Below are positions 17,155 through 25,293 of a DNA stretch of 64,000 nucleotides, in pieces. Below the pieces are notes generated by a model. It made no database searches, had not been told where the DNA came from, and saw nothing but the letters and a program-made list of their open reading frames with translations. Origin of the DNA: Bog-756 sp963713625 (GTDB taxonomy: Bacteria > Actinomycetota > Acidimicrobiia > Acidimicrobiales > RAAP-2); assembly GCA_963713625.1 (NCBI GenBank), contig CAVQMN010000008.1, forward strand, positions 676,645-740,644, read 5' to 3'. The first letter of the stretch is position 1, and every line of letters starts with the position of its first letter. The position numbers and the translations under genes were made by a program.

Positions 17155-18819
17155 TCACTCCCCGGCCGTGTACTCCTCCCGCAAGTCACGCTTCAATACT
17201 TTGCCGCTGGCGTTGACCGGGAGCGAGTCGACGACCGCCACCCGCCTCGGCACTTTGTAGTTGGCGATCCGCTCGCGGGCCCAGGCGATGAGATCATCAC
17301 CGAGGGCGGCGGGGTCGCTACCCTCGGCCGGGACCACGACGGCCAGCCCGACCTCGCCCAGCCGCCTGTCGGGGATGCCCACCACCGCGGCCTGGGCCAC
17401 CGCCGGGTGGACTCGGAGGGCGGCCTCGACCTCGGCCGGGTAGATGTTGAAGCCCCCGCTCACGTACATGTCCTTCAAACGGTCGGTGATGGTCACGTTT
17501 CCGGCCTCGTCCATCACCCCCACGTCGCCCGTGTGCAACCACCCATCCATGTCGATGGCTTCGTCGGTGGCCTCGGAGTCGTTGAAGTACCCGCGCATGA
17601 CGTTGTAGCCCCGCACCACGATCTCACCGGCCTCACCCCGCGGCAGTTCGACCCCGTCGGCTCCGATGATGCGGACAGTCACGTCGGGGATGGCCCGGCC
17701 CGAGGTTCCCGAGATCACCTCGGCCGAATCGCCCCGTCGGCACATGGTCACCGTCCCGGTCGCCTCGGTGAGCCCGTAGGCGGTGAGCACGGTCTCGATG
17801 CCGAGGTCGGACCACAACCCCTCCACCAGCTCCACGGGGACGACGGCGGCGCCGGTGACCACCAGGCGAAGCGAGGACAGGTCGAACTCCTTGCGCTCGG
17901 GGTGGTCGAGCATCGACTGGAAGATGGTCGGAGGGCCGGGGAGGACGCTGATGCGTTCGGCTTCCACCCTCGACATGACCCGCTCGACGTTGAAGACCGG
18001 CTCGGGGATCATGGTGGCGCCGGTCATGAGGCAGGCCAGGATTCCCGCCTTGTAACCGAAGGTGTGGAAGAAGGGGTTGACGATCAGGTAGCGGTCCCCC
18101 TGGCTGAGACCGACCACTTCGGACCAGGTGGCGAAGGTGCGCAATGTCTGTCCGTGGGTGGTCATCGCCCCCTTGGGGAGCCCGGTGGTCCCCGACGTGA
18201 ACACCAGGTCGGAGAGATCGCCCGAGGTGATGGAGGCGGTCCGACCGGCGGCCACGTCGGCCGAGCAGGCGCCGCCCTCGTGCAGGAAGACCTCCCAGTC
18301 GACCACCGGATCGCCCTTGGCCGTCGACGGACGCGAGCTGCCGTCACCACGGCGCAGGACCACCACCCGCTCGAGTTCGGGAACCCGGGAACCGGCGGCC
18401 ACCGCCTCGTCCAAGAGGCGGGTGTAGTCGTTGCCGAGGAACCCGTCGACGGTGAACAGGATCCGGGCGCCGGACTGGGCCAGGATCTGGGCCGCCTCGG
18501 CTCCCTTGAACCGGGTGTTGAGCGGGACCAGGAGGGCTCCGGCCCCCACGGCCCCGAGGGCGGCGACCACCCACTCCGCGCAGTTGGGGGCCCACACCGC
18601 CACCCGGTCGCCTCGATCGATGCCGTTGGCCACGATGGCCCGGGTGGCCGAGGCCACCTCGTCGGCCAACTGGTCGAAGGTGAGACGGACGGTCGCACCG
18701 TCAGGCCCGTGCACATCGACCACTGCTTCCAGTTCACCGAACCGGGCCGCGGCATCCTCCACCAGCCCGGGGATCGTCCCCCACTGAAGATCCCCGCGGG
18801 GATCGGTCACGTCTGACAC
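17155..18819 (-). CDS. fadD3: FadD3-like acyl-CoA ligase (steroid C/D-ring propionate)
   Basis: This 554-residue ligase shares long stretches with my recollection of mycobacterial FadD3: FFHTFGYKAGILACLMTGAT, VLPGPPTIFQSML, DLSSLRLVVTGAA and LTAYGLTEATGTVTMC. FadD3 activates the indanedione propionate HIP left after steroid A/B-ring removal. Standard ANL motifs are intact: TSGTTGLPKGA, HTGDVG, ITDRLKDMYVSGGFNIYPAEVE and ASGKVLKRDL. It follows the IpdF-like gene by 25 bases. Together with the FadE30- and IpdF-like genes it reproduces part of the KstR2 regulon, which supports the assignment. Confidence 0.88.
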   Translation of the reverse strand: MSDVTDPRGDLQWGTIPGLVEDAAARFGELEAVVDVHGPDGATVRLTFDQLADEVASATRAIVANGIDRGDRVAVWAPNCAEWVVAALGAVGAGALLVPLNTRFKGAEAAQILAQSGARILFTVDGFLGNDYTRLLDEAVAAGSRVPELERVVVLRRGDGSSRPSTAKGDPVVDWEVFLHEGGACSADVAAGRTASITSGDLSDLVFTSGTTGLPKGAMTTHGQTLRTFATWSEVVGLSQGDRYLIVNPFFHTFGYKAGILACLMTGATMIPEPVFNVERVMSRVEAERISVLPGPPTIFQSMLDHPERKEFDLSSLRLVVTGAAVVPVELVEGLWSDLGIETVLTAYGLTEATGTVTMCRRGDSAEVISGTSGRAIPDVTVRIIGADGVELPRGEAGEIVVRGYNVMRGYFNDSEATDEAIDMDGWLHTGDVGVMDEAGNVTITDRLKDMYVSGGFNIYPAEVEAALRVHPAVAQAAVVGIPDRRLGEVGLAVVVPAEGSDPAALGDDLIAWARERIANYKVPRRVAVVDSLPVNASGKVLKRDLREEYTAGE

Positions 18820-18844
18820 TCCGTCAGGGTAGTTGCTCCCAGGG

Positions 18845-19648
18845 TCAGGGATGCTGGCTACTCACCGAAACGACTTCACCGGTCATGAAGGTGGCGTACC
18901 CGCTGGCCAGGAAGGCGATGACGTTGGCCACCTCCCACACCTCGGCACCCCGGCCGAAGACCTCCCGCCGGCTGAGCTCTTCGAGTTCCTCGTCGGCCAT
19001 CACCTTGTTGAGGAAGGGGTGCACAGCCAGGCTCGGGGACACCGCATTGATACGGACGCCGTGGGCCACCGCCTCGACGGCCGCGCACCGGGTCAGGGCC
19101 ATGACCCCGGCCTTGGCCGCCGCATAGTGGGACTGTCCGGCCTGGGCCCGCCAGCCGAGCACCGAGGCGTTGTTGACGATGACCCCTCCCCCGCCGCGGG
19201 CGTAGAAGTGGCGCAGGGCGGCCCGCATGCAGCGGAAGGTCCCGGTCAGGGTCACGTCGAGGACGAGTGCCCACTGCTCGTCGGTCATGTCCACCACGTC
19301 GACCTGGCCGCCGAGCCCGGCGTTGTTGACGGCCACGTCGAAGCCCCCGTGGCGGTCAGCTGCGGCATCGTAGAGATTGGCGACCTGGGACTCGTCGGTC
19401 ACGTTGCACGGCACGGCCAGAGGACGTTCGCCGGCCAGCTCGGCGAGGGCGTCGGCCGCCTCGCCCAGCCGGCGTTCATGGGCATCCGAGATGACCACCG
19501 TGGCCCCTTCCTCCACGCAGCGTTTGGCGGTGGCAAACCCGATGCCGGTGCCCGCCGCCGCGGTGACGACCACCACCTTGTCGGCGAGAAGCCCGTGGCC
19601 GGGCGGCGGAAGCGGGATGCCGGGCATGCCCGCGTTTTCTTCGGTCAT
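18845..19648 (-). CDS. ipdF: IpdF-like short-chain dehydrogenase
   Basis: The 267-residue SDR matches my recollection of Rv3559c (IpdF) over unusual stretches: VTAAAGTGIG as the cofactor loop, VVISDAHERRLGE, NNAGLGGQVDVVDMTDEQW, IVNNASVLGWRAQAGQSHYA and MTGEVVSVSSQ. IpdF oxidises the 5-hydroxyl of the HIL/HIC-CoA ring-D intermediates. Tyr and Lys of the catalytic YxxxK are in HYAAAKAG. ATG at 19648 overlaps the FadE30-like stop (ATGA), so translation is coupled. Confidence 0.9.
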   Translation of the reverse strand: MTEENAGMPGIPLPPPGHGLLADKVVVVTAAAGTGIGFATAKRCVEEGATVVISDAHERRLGEAADALAELAGERPLAVPCNVTDESQVANLYDAAADRHGGFDVAVNNAGLGGQVDVVDMTDEQWALVLDVTLTGTFRCMRAALRHFYARGGGGVIVNNASVLGWRAQAGQSHYAAAKAGVMALTRCAAVEAVAHGVRINAVSPSLAVHPFLNKVMADEELEELSRREVFGRGAEVWEVANVIAFLASGYATFMTGEVVSVSSQHP

Positions 19649-20835
19649 CGCACAGTCCCCTTGGGTTCGGGCGGCAGGCCGAGCACCCGCTCGCCGATGA
19701 TGTTCTTCTGGATCTCGTTCGAGCCGCCGTAGATGGTCTCCGACCGGCTGAACAGAAAGGTGCGCTGGAACTCGTCCAGCTCGTAGGGAAAGCCGTCGGC
19801 CACGACACCGGCCGGCCCCCGGACATCGATGGCCAGCTCGCCCATCCGCTGGTGCCAACTGGCCCAGTAGAGCTTGATGATCGATGCCTCAGGTGGTGCC
19901 ACCGGTCCGTCGATGCCGGAGAGGCTGCGGAGCGTGTTGTAGCGGAGGATCTCCAGCTCGCCGTAGGAGCGGGCCAGGCGCTGGCGGATGACCGGGTTCG
20001 TCGCCGATCCGTTGGCCTGGGCCACGGAGATGAGATGGTCGAGCTCGCGCCGGAAGGACAGCTGGTGACCGAGGAGGCCCACCCCCCGTTCGAAGGCCAG
20101 CGTGGCGAGCGCCACCCGCCAGCCGTCCCCCACCTCGCCGACCACGTTGGCCGCCGCCGTCCGGGCACCGTCGAAGAAGACCTCGTTGAACTCGGAGGTC
20201 CGGGTGAGCTGGGTGATGGGCCGGACCTCGATGCCCGGTTGGTCCATGGGCACCAGGAGATAGGACAGCCCCCGGTGGCGGAGGGATCCGGGCTCGGTGC
20301 GGCACAGGGCGAAGCACCAGTCGGACTGGTGGGCCAGCGACGTCCACACCTTCTGCCCGGTCACCACCCACTCGTCCCCGTCGAGGGCGGCCTTGGTCTG
20401 CACGTTGGCCAGGTCGCTGCCGGCTCCCGGCTCCGAGTAGCCCTGACACCAGAGCTCCTCACCGGCCACGATGGGCGGGAGGAAGCGGGCCTTCTGCTCG
20501 GCGGTGCCGTAATGGATGATGGTGGGACCGATGAGGCCCTCCCCGAGGATGCTGACCCGACCCGGCGCCTTGGCCTTCACATACTCCTCGTTGAAAATGA
20601 CCTGGTGGGCCACGGATGCCCCGCGGCCTCCGTACTCGACGGGCCAGCCGATACAGGTCCAGCCGTCGGCGGCCAGCACCTTCTCCCACTCGAGGCGGGT
20701 CTCGAACCCGTACGTCTCGTCGCCCGATCCGCCCCGGCCGCCGAGGGCGGCGAAGTCACCGACCACGTGGGCCTCCAGCCACGAACGGACCTCGGTGCGG
20801 AAGGCCTCGTCCTCAGGTCGGTCTCGAAGGTCCAT
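19645..20835 (-). CDS. fadE30: FadE30-like acyl-CoA dehydrogenase
   Basis: A 396-residue acyl-CoA dehydrogenase matching my recollection of mycobacterial FadE30: EVRSWLEAHVVGDFAALGG, GWPVEYGGRGASVAHQVIF, LWCQGYSEPGAGSDLANVQT, GQKVWTSLAHQSDWCF and IYGGSNEIQKNIIGERVLGL. FadE30 desaturates the CoA thioester formed after FadD3 in steroid C/D-ring degradation. ATG at 20835 was chosen because it opens the family-type MDLRDRPEDEAFRTEV; 59 extra upstream codons are open but low in complexity. It heads the ten-gene minus-strand run ending with the ferredoxin at 9382. Confidence 0.9.
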   Translation of the reverse strand: MDLRDRPEDEAFRTEVRSWLEAHVVGDFAALGGRGGSGDETYGFETRLEWEKVLAADGWTCIGWPVEYGGRGASVAHQVIFNEEYVKAKAPGRVSILGEGLIGPTIIHYGTAEQKARFLPPIVAGEELWCQGYSEPGAGSDLANVQTKAALDGDEWVVTGQKVWTSLAHQSDWCFALCRTEPGSLRHRGLSYLLVPMDQPGIEVRPITQLTRTSEFNEVFFDGARTAAANVVGEVGDGWRVALATLAFERGVGLLGHQLSFRRELDHLISVAQANGSATNPVIRQRLARSYGELEILRYNTLRSLSGIDGPVAPPEASIIKLYWASWHQRMGELAIDVRGPAGVVADGFPYELDEFQRTFLFSRSETIYGGSNEIQKNIIGERVLGLPPEPKGTVR

Positions 20836-20959
20836 GGTGGCGGGTCCTGTGGAGTCTGTTGGGCGGACGGCAAGGGCGGACGGGCAAGGGCCGACGGGGC
20901 CCACGGTGGCGCCCGCGTCCGGCGGACCCTGCCCCTCGAAATCTGACCGGACGTTAGCA

Positions 20960-20969
20960 AAACCGGTTT
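20960..20969. promoter_or_regulatory. Palindrome upstream of fadE30-like gene, possible operator
   Basis: AAACCGGTTT is a perfect 10-bp palindrome about 125 bases upstream of the fadE30-like start. It has the AACnnGTT core of KstR sites but lacks the outer T and A, and it does not match the CAAG-nn-CTTG core of KstR2. A TetR-family repressor site is plausible. Confidence 0.35.
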
Positions 20970-21137
20970 CGAGTTCCTCCGGGACGGGCCCCCGGAACGG
21001 GGCCCCCGGCACATCCCGGGCCCACCCCGGGACGGGAACATGCGATGTCCCACGGGCGTTTTACCTCGTGAATCGTTGCCGACCAGGAGTGTGGATGCAT
21101 CTTCGCCTCCCCACCGGTCGGCGGAAAGAGAGAGGGA

Positions 21138-21563
21138 ATGAACGAGAACACCGGGACAGACACCGGGGGCCGCGTCGAGCTCAGCGACGAGGAGTGGCGG
21201 GCCAAGCTCTCCCCGGAGCGCTACGCCGTGCTGCGCCAGAAGGGCACCGAGCCGGCATGGTCGGGAGAGCTCCTGCACGTGGATGGGAATGGCATGTTCA
21301 CCTGTGCCGGGTGTGGCACGGCGCTGTTCCCCAGCGACACCAAGTTCGACTCTGGATCGGGATGGCCAAGCTTCTACCGGGCCCTCGATGACGGGGTCAT
21401 CGATGAGCACACCGATCGCAGCTTCGGGATGGAGCGCACCGAGATCACCTGCGCCAGGTGCGGCGGTCACCTCGGCCACGTGTTCCCCGACGGACCGGCT
21501 CCGACCGGTCAGCGCTACTGCGTGAACTCATTGTCGATCGACTACGAGCCCTCCGTGGACTGA
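21138..21563 (+). CDS. msrB: Peptide-methionine (R)-S-oxide reductase MsrB
   Basis: The 141-residue protein is a complete MsrB. Two zinc CxxC pairs are present (CAGC near residue 56 and CARC near residue 105), with SGSGWPSFYRAL near residue 72, HLGHVFPDGP, and the catalytic Cys in RYCVNSLSIDY. It reduces the R form of methionine sulfoxide in oxidised proteins using thioredoxin. ATG at 21138 follows AGAGAGGG. It starts the oxidative-stress-flavoured stretch that continues to the PerR-like gene. Confidence 0.95.
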   Translation: MNENTGTDTGGRVELSDEEWRAKLSPERYAVLRQKGTEPAWSGELLHVDGNGMFTCAGCGTALFPSDTKFDSGSGWPSFYRALDDGVIDEHTDRSFGMERTEITCARCGGHLGHVFPDGPAPTGQRYCVNSLSIDYEPSVD

Positions 21564-21757
21564 GCCCCGACGGACTGACCCTCGGTCGGCGCGGATTCGG
21601 CCGGCCGAGGGTCGTCTACCACCATCCTCGATTCGAGCAGTTCGAAGAGGTCGACGAGGGCGCCGGCCTCCAGGGGCCGTCCGGCGCGGATGAGGCACCG
21701 GTCGGCGTCGGCCAGCGCCTGGCAGGCGGAGAACACCTCGCCTTTGGTCAGGTGCAC
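21542..21757 (-). CDS. Small protein of unknown function downstream of ssb
   Basis: A 71-residue frame starting at GTG 21757 reads VHLTKGEVFSACQALADADR then a helical LEAGALVDLFELLESRMVVDD and a polar tail. It begins 23 bases after the ssb stop on the same strand and its last 22 bases overlap the 3' end of msrB convergently. The helical, compositionally normal middle makes it look like a real gene; I do not recognise a family. An alternative is that only the ssb transcript tail is here. Confidence 0.5.
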   Translation of the reverse strand: MHLTKGEVFSACQALADADRCLIRAGRPLEAGALVDLFELLESRMVVDDPRPAESAPTEGQSVGAQSTEGS

Positions 21758-21780
21758 GGACGGTGCGAACAGGACGGGGA

Positions 21781-22218
21781 TCAGCTTCCCGCTCCCACCG
21801 CTTCGTCCTCGGCGTCGGCGCGGCCGAGGCCCTGATCCCCGTCGGTCCCCTGGTGCCGCTCGACCCTGTGCACGTCGACGGTGGCGAATCGCAGGCTGGC
21901 ACCGACCTCGTCGGCCACGATCTCCACCTTGAAGCGGCGGTCGCCCTCCTCGGTCTCCCAACTGCGTTGCTCGAGCCGACCGGTCACCACCACCCGCATG
22001 CCCTTGGTCAGGCTGAGGGCCACGTTCTCGGCCAGATCGCGCCAGGTCACCACGTCGAAGAATGAGGTCGACTCTTCCCACTCGTTGGACTCGCGGTTCT
22101 GCCACCGGCGGTTGACGGCCACACCGAGCGAGGTGGTGGCCTGGCCGTCCCGGGTGTAGCGGATCTCGGGATCACGGGTCAGATTTCCGGTGATGGTGGT
22201 CGTGGTTGCCGGGCTCAT
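21781..22218 (-). CDS. ssb: Single-stranded DNA-binding protein
   Basis: A 145-residue SSB with the OB-fold sequence ITGNLTRDPEIRYTRDGQAT, VAVNRRWQN, EESTSFFDVVTWRDLAENV and GMRVVVTGRLEQRSWETEEG. It binds ssDNA during replication or repair. The acidic tail is short and lacks the DDDIPF-type C-terminal tip that recruits partner proteins in the main replicative SSB, so this may be a second, specialised copy. ATG at 22218 follows AGAGGAA. Confidence 0.9.
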   Translation of the reverse strand: MSPATTTTITGNLTRDPEIRYTRDGQATTSLGVAVNRRWQNRESNEWEESTSFFDVVTWRDLAENVALSLTKGMRVVVTGRLEQRSWETEEGDRRFKVEIVADEVGASLRFATVDVHRVERHQGTDGDQGLGRADAEDEAVGAGS

Positions 22219-22462
22219 GGCATTCCTCTTCTCTCGTGTGCACGAGTGTCGTAGCGGCTGGACCCCATCGGGAGTCGGGCCGGGTCCCCCGTCCGGGTGA
22301 CCGTTCGATGATCGACGGACGACCTTGCCCCGGTCTGACACCAACTGTCGGCGCGGAACCTTGCCGGTCCACCAGCGGACCTGGCCCGCACCCCTCGAAA
22401 CCTTGCCTGCCCGTCCCTGCAGACCTGCAGTGGTACCGGTCGTCGGCGAAATGCCGTCGTCC

Positions 22463-22468
22463 TACACT
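22463..22468 (+). promoter_or_regulatory. Candidate -10 box for the heme-protein/encapsulin operon
   Basis: TACACT ends 8 bases before the ATG at 22477 and no Shine-Dalgarno lies between, so a leaderless or nearly leaderless transcript is plausible. No good -35 box is visible 17 bases upstream. Confidence 0.35.
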
Positions 22469-22476
22469 GTCGTGCC

Positions 22477-23217
22477 ATGGACGCAGAGAGCCGGGCCGCC
22501 AGTGACGCCGCCGCGGCGGCGGCCGCGGGCACGTTCTATGGAACCGACCTGTACACCGAACCCGACGGCGATCCCGACACGTTGTCCAATCTCGGTCCCC
22601 TGGCCCCTCTGGCCGGCATCTGGGAGAGCGCAGGTGGGGCCGACGAGCACCCGGTGGCCGACGGGACCGAGCGGAACGCCTTCGTCGAGCGGTACGAGCT
22701 CCAGCCCATCGACCGCCAGACGAACGGACCCCAGCTGTTCTACGGCCTGCGCTATCACACTCACATCGTGAAGCCCGGGGAGGTGGAGACCTTCCACGAC
22801 CAGGTGGGCTTCTGGCTGTGGGAGCCGGCCACGAACGCAGTCATGCTCACGCTGGGCATCCCGAGAGGTCAGGTGCTCCTGGCCGGGGGCACCGCCGAAC
22901 CGGAGGCCACGTCCTTCGAGGTGCGGGCCGAGGCCGGCTCCGAGATCTTCGGGATCCTGTCCAATCCCTTTCTCCAGGACGCCTTCCGCACCCTCAGCTA
23001 TCGGATGTCGGTGACCGTGCACCCCGAGGGCACCTGGTCCTACGAGGAAGAGGGCGTACTGGCCATCCCCGACCGCATCGAGCCGTTCTCCCACATCGAT
23101 CGCAACACGCTCACCCGGGTGGGCGAACCCACACCGAACCCGCTGGCCCAGGCCATGGTCGCAGACGGAAGTCTCGGCATCGGCAACCTACGACACGAAA
23201 GCAGGATGTTCCCATGA
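22477..23217 (+). CDS. Nitrobindin-like heme beta-barrel protein, probable encapsulin cargo
   Basis: The 246-residue protein belongs to the THAP4-like/nitrobindin heme beta-barrel group: GPLAPLAGIWESAGG with the G-x-W opening at 47-49, LFYGLRYHTHI, FHDQVGFWLWEP, AGGTAEPEAT, ILSNPFLQDAFRTLSY and FSHIDRNTLTRV, where His206 could be the heme ligand. Relatives bind ferric heme and react with NO or peroxynitrite. Residues 230-239 read DGSLGIGNLR, nearly the loading peptide of encapsulated peroxidases and ferritins, after a Pro-rich linker. Its stop overlaps the encapsulin start (ATGA). Cargo status is inferred from these two facts. Confidence 0.85.
   Translation: MDAESRAASDAAAAAAAGTFYGTDLYTEPDGDPDTLSNLGPLAPLAGIWESAGGADEHPVADGTERNAFVERYELQPIDRQTNGPQLFYGLRYHTHIVKPGEVETFHDQVGFWLWEPATNAVMLTLGIPRGQVLLAGGTAEPEATSFEVRAEAGSEIFGILSNPFLQDAFRTLSYRMSVTVHPEGTWSYEEEGVLAIPDRIEPFSHIDRNTLTRVGEPTPNPLAQAMVADGSLGIGNLRHESRMFP
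23164..23193 (+). other. Putative encapsulin cargo-loading peptide
   Basis: These ten codons encode DGSLGIGNLR near the C-terminus of the heme-binding protein. Known family-1 cargo peptides have the form (D)GSLGIGSLR/K; only Ser to Asn differs here. A flexible EPTPNPLAQAMVA linker precedes it, as expected for docking inside a shell. Confidence 0.8.
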
Positions 23218-24020
23218 ACCACCTCATGCGAGAGCTGGCCCCGATCACCGACGAATCGTGGAGCCAGATCGACGCCGAGGCGACCCGCTCGCTGAAGCAC
23301 TTCCTGGCCGCCCGGCGGCTGGTCGACTTCTCCGGCCCGTTGGGATGGGAGCACTCTGTCGTCGACGTCGGCCGCGTCGACAGCTTGGACAGCGGGCCCC
23401 TCGCTCCGGTCGAAGCCGCCCTGCGCCGGGTCCGGCCGCTGATCGAACTGCGCTCCCCGTTCTCGCTGGCCAAGTCCGAGCTGGCCGCGGCCGCCCGCGG
23501 GGCATCCGACATCGATCTCGACCCGGTCATCGCCGCCTCCCGTGCCGCCGCCCTGGCCGAGGACCACCTCGTCTTCCACGGCTACGAAGAGGGCGGCGTC
23601 GGCGGAATCGTCGTCTCTTCCCCCCACGAGCCGGTGGCCATCAGCGACGACTACAACCACTATCCCGAGCATGTGGCCAAGGCGGTCGCCGCCCTCCGGG
23701 TGGCCGACGTGGCCGGCCCGTACGCCATCGCCCTCGGGCCCCGCTGCTTCACCGGCGTGACCGAGTCCACCGAGCACGGTGGCTACCCGGTGTTCGAACA
23801 CCTCCGTCAGATCCTGGACGGTCCGGTGGTGTGGGCACCGGCGGTCGACGGTGCCGTGGTGCTGAGCCAGCGCGGCGGAGACTTCGAGCTGTCGGTGGGC
23901 GAGGACTTCTCGATCGGCTACCGCTCGGACGATACCGACTCGGTGGAACTGTTCATCGAGGAGAGCATCACCTTCCGCATCAACACGCCCGAGGCTGCGG
24001 TGCACCTGGCCCACCACTGA
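23214..24020 (+). CDS. enc: Family-1 encapsulin shell protein
   Basis: The 268-residue protein is a linocin/encapsulin shell protein. It opens MNHLMRELAPITDESWSQID, then RSLKHFLAARRLVDFSGPLGW, the cargo-pocket-forming N-terminal region, followed by IDLDPVIAASRAAALAEDH, GPYAIALGPRCFTGV and a terminal TPEAAVHL strand. Family members assemble HK97-fold icosahedral shells that enclose enzymes carrying a C-terminal peptide. ATG at 23214 overlaps the preceding stop, so shell and heme protein are made together. No ferritin-like or DyP gene lies next to it, which is unusual. Confidence 0.93.
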   Translation: MNHLMRELAPITDESWSQIDAEATRSLKHFLAARRLVDFSGPLGWEHSVVDVGRVDSLDSGPLAPVEAALRRVRPLIELRSPFSLAKSELAAAARGASDIDLDPVIAASRAAALAEDHLVFHGYEEGGVGGIVVSSPHEPVAISDDYNHYPEHVAKAVAALRVADVAGPYAIALGPRCFTGVTESTEHGGYPVFEHLRQILDGPVVWAPAVDGAVVLSQRGGDFELSVGEDFSIGYRSDDTDSVELFIEESITFRINTPEAAVHLAHH

Positions 24021-24099
24021 CCGGGGTCGGTGCGGGGCGGGAGGGCTGCCGGGGTCGGGCGGGAGGCTGCGGGTGGCGACGGGTCGACCGCAGCGGCGA

Positions 24100-24720
24100 C
24101 TAGGCGTCGCCGCTCAGGTCGGCCAGCAGTTCGCTCCGGGCAGCGAGACCCAGTTCGACTCCGGGTACTCCTCCGGGGTAGTTCGGATGGTTGACGGCAA
24201 GTGCCGCCGGACCGGTACTGAACGCGGCGATCTGGTCCTCGGTGAAGGGGAAGCGCACGTAGTGGACGGCCGATGTGGTCTCCTCCCGGGTCAGATTGGC
24301 CTGATGGCTCGACTCGGCCACCGAGCGGACCACGGTCAGGGCCTCGCCACTCCCGATGTGTATTTCACACGCGCTCTCGATGCCCACCAGGCGCGGCAAC
24401 CAGGTACGCAGATCTTCCTCGCTGGTCAGCTCGATGAAGAGGGTGGCCGAAAGTTCGCCCGGAGTCGGGAGGAGCCGGTTGTAGACGTCGAGCTCGTGCT
24501 GGATCTGCTCATCGGTGACCATCTTCTCGGCCCGGGCCATCTCCTGGACCTGGAACCGGATGGTCAATCGGCTCTCGAAGACCAGCGTCACGACCGGGCC
24601 CACCGACACCCGCCGGAGCTTCTTGGCGGCGATGACCCGCGAACGGAAATCGTCCCGCTCGCGCTCGTAGGCCCGCTGGTCGGCGATGTCTTCGAGGGTG
24701 AGCGGACCCGTCGTGCTCAT
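24100..24720 (-). CDS. DUF3501 family protein
   Basis: This 206-residue protein starts GPLTLEDIADQRAYERERD and contains VTLVFESRLTIRFQVQEMARAEK and DVYNRLLPTPGELSATLFIEL, which I recognise as DUF3501. Members are commonly encoded beside rubrerythrin or iron-sulfur electron-transfer genes; function is unknown. ATG at 24720 follows GGAG. It lies 110 bases downstream of the rubrerythrin gene on the same strand, matching that known association, and is convergent with the encapsulin gene. Confidence 0.85.
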   Translation of the reverse strand: MSTTGPLTLEDIADQRAYERERDDFRSRVIAAKKLRRVSVGPVVTLVFESRLTIRFQVQEMARAEKMVTDEQIQHELDVYNRLLPTPGELSATLFIELTSEEDLRTWLPRLVGIESACEIHIGSGEALTVVRSVAESSHQANLTREETTSAVHYVRFPFTEDQIAAFSTGPAALAVNHPNYPGGVPGVELGLAARSELLADLSGDA

Positions 24721-24830
24721 GGCGAACTCCTGGAGGGGCGTCTGTGGCCCGGGCGGTCCGACCCGACCGGTCCCGGCTGACGCCGGGACCGGTGCTGGGC
24801 AGGGAGCGGCGCGAGCACCTGAAGCGGGTA

Positions 24831-25250
24831 CTACGAGATCGAGGTCAGACCCTCGGTGAACCGACCGGCGTGGCTCTTTTCGGCCCGGGCCAGTGTCTCG
24901 AGCCACTCGGCGATCTCGACGAATCCCTCGTCACGCGCCGTCTTGGCGAAACCAGGGTACATCTCGGAGTACTCGTAGGTCTCCCCTTCGATGGCCGACT
25001 TGAGGTTGTCCTCGGTCGGACCGACAGGAACGCCGGTGACCGGGTCCCCCACTTCGCGGAGGAAATCGAAGTGGCCGAAGGCGTGTCCGGTCTCACCCTC
25101 CGCCACCGAACGGAACAGCGCGGCCACGTCGGGGTAGCCCTCGACGTCCGCTTTCTGGGCGAAGTAGAGATACCGTCGGTTGGCCTGGCTCTCACCGGCG
25201 AAGGCCACCTTGAGATTGGCCTCGGTCTGTGAATCCTTCAGTGCAGTCAT
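24831..25250 (-). CDS. rbr: Rubrerythrin-like di-iron protein
   Basis: The 139-residue protein has the two-ExxH-type di-iron four-helix bundle: AFAGESQANRRYLYFA, AEGETGHAFGHFDFL, AIEGETYEYSEMYPGFA and ARAEKSHAGRF. It lacks the C-terminal rubredoxin domain, so it is the short, sulerythrin-like form. Such proteins reduce hydrogen peroxide. ATG at 25250 follows AAAGGAA. It is downstream of a Fur/PerR-type regulator on the same strand and upstream of DUF3501. Its C-terminus has no encapsulin peptide. Confidence 0.92.
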   Translation of the reverse strand: MTALKDSQTEANLKVAFAGESQANRRYLYFAQKADVEGYPDVAALFRSVAEGETGHAFGHFDFLREVGDPVTGVPVGPTEDNLKSAIEGETYEYSEMYPGFAKTARDEGFVEIAEWLETLARAEKSHAGRFTEGLTSIS

Positions 25251-25293
25251 GGGGGTTCCTTTCATGGGTGTTGTGGCAGGCACCACGGGTTGC

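Noticed and set aside
24831..25250. Rubrerythrin as encapsulin cargo
   Set aside because: The C-terminus (GLTSIS) has no GSLxIG-type peptide, and it is on the opposite strand in a different operon.
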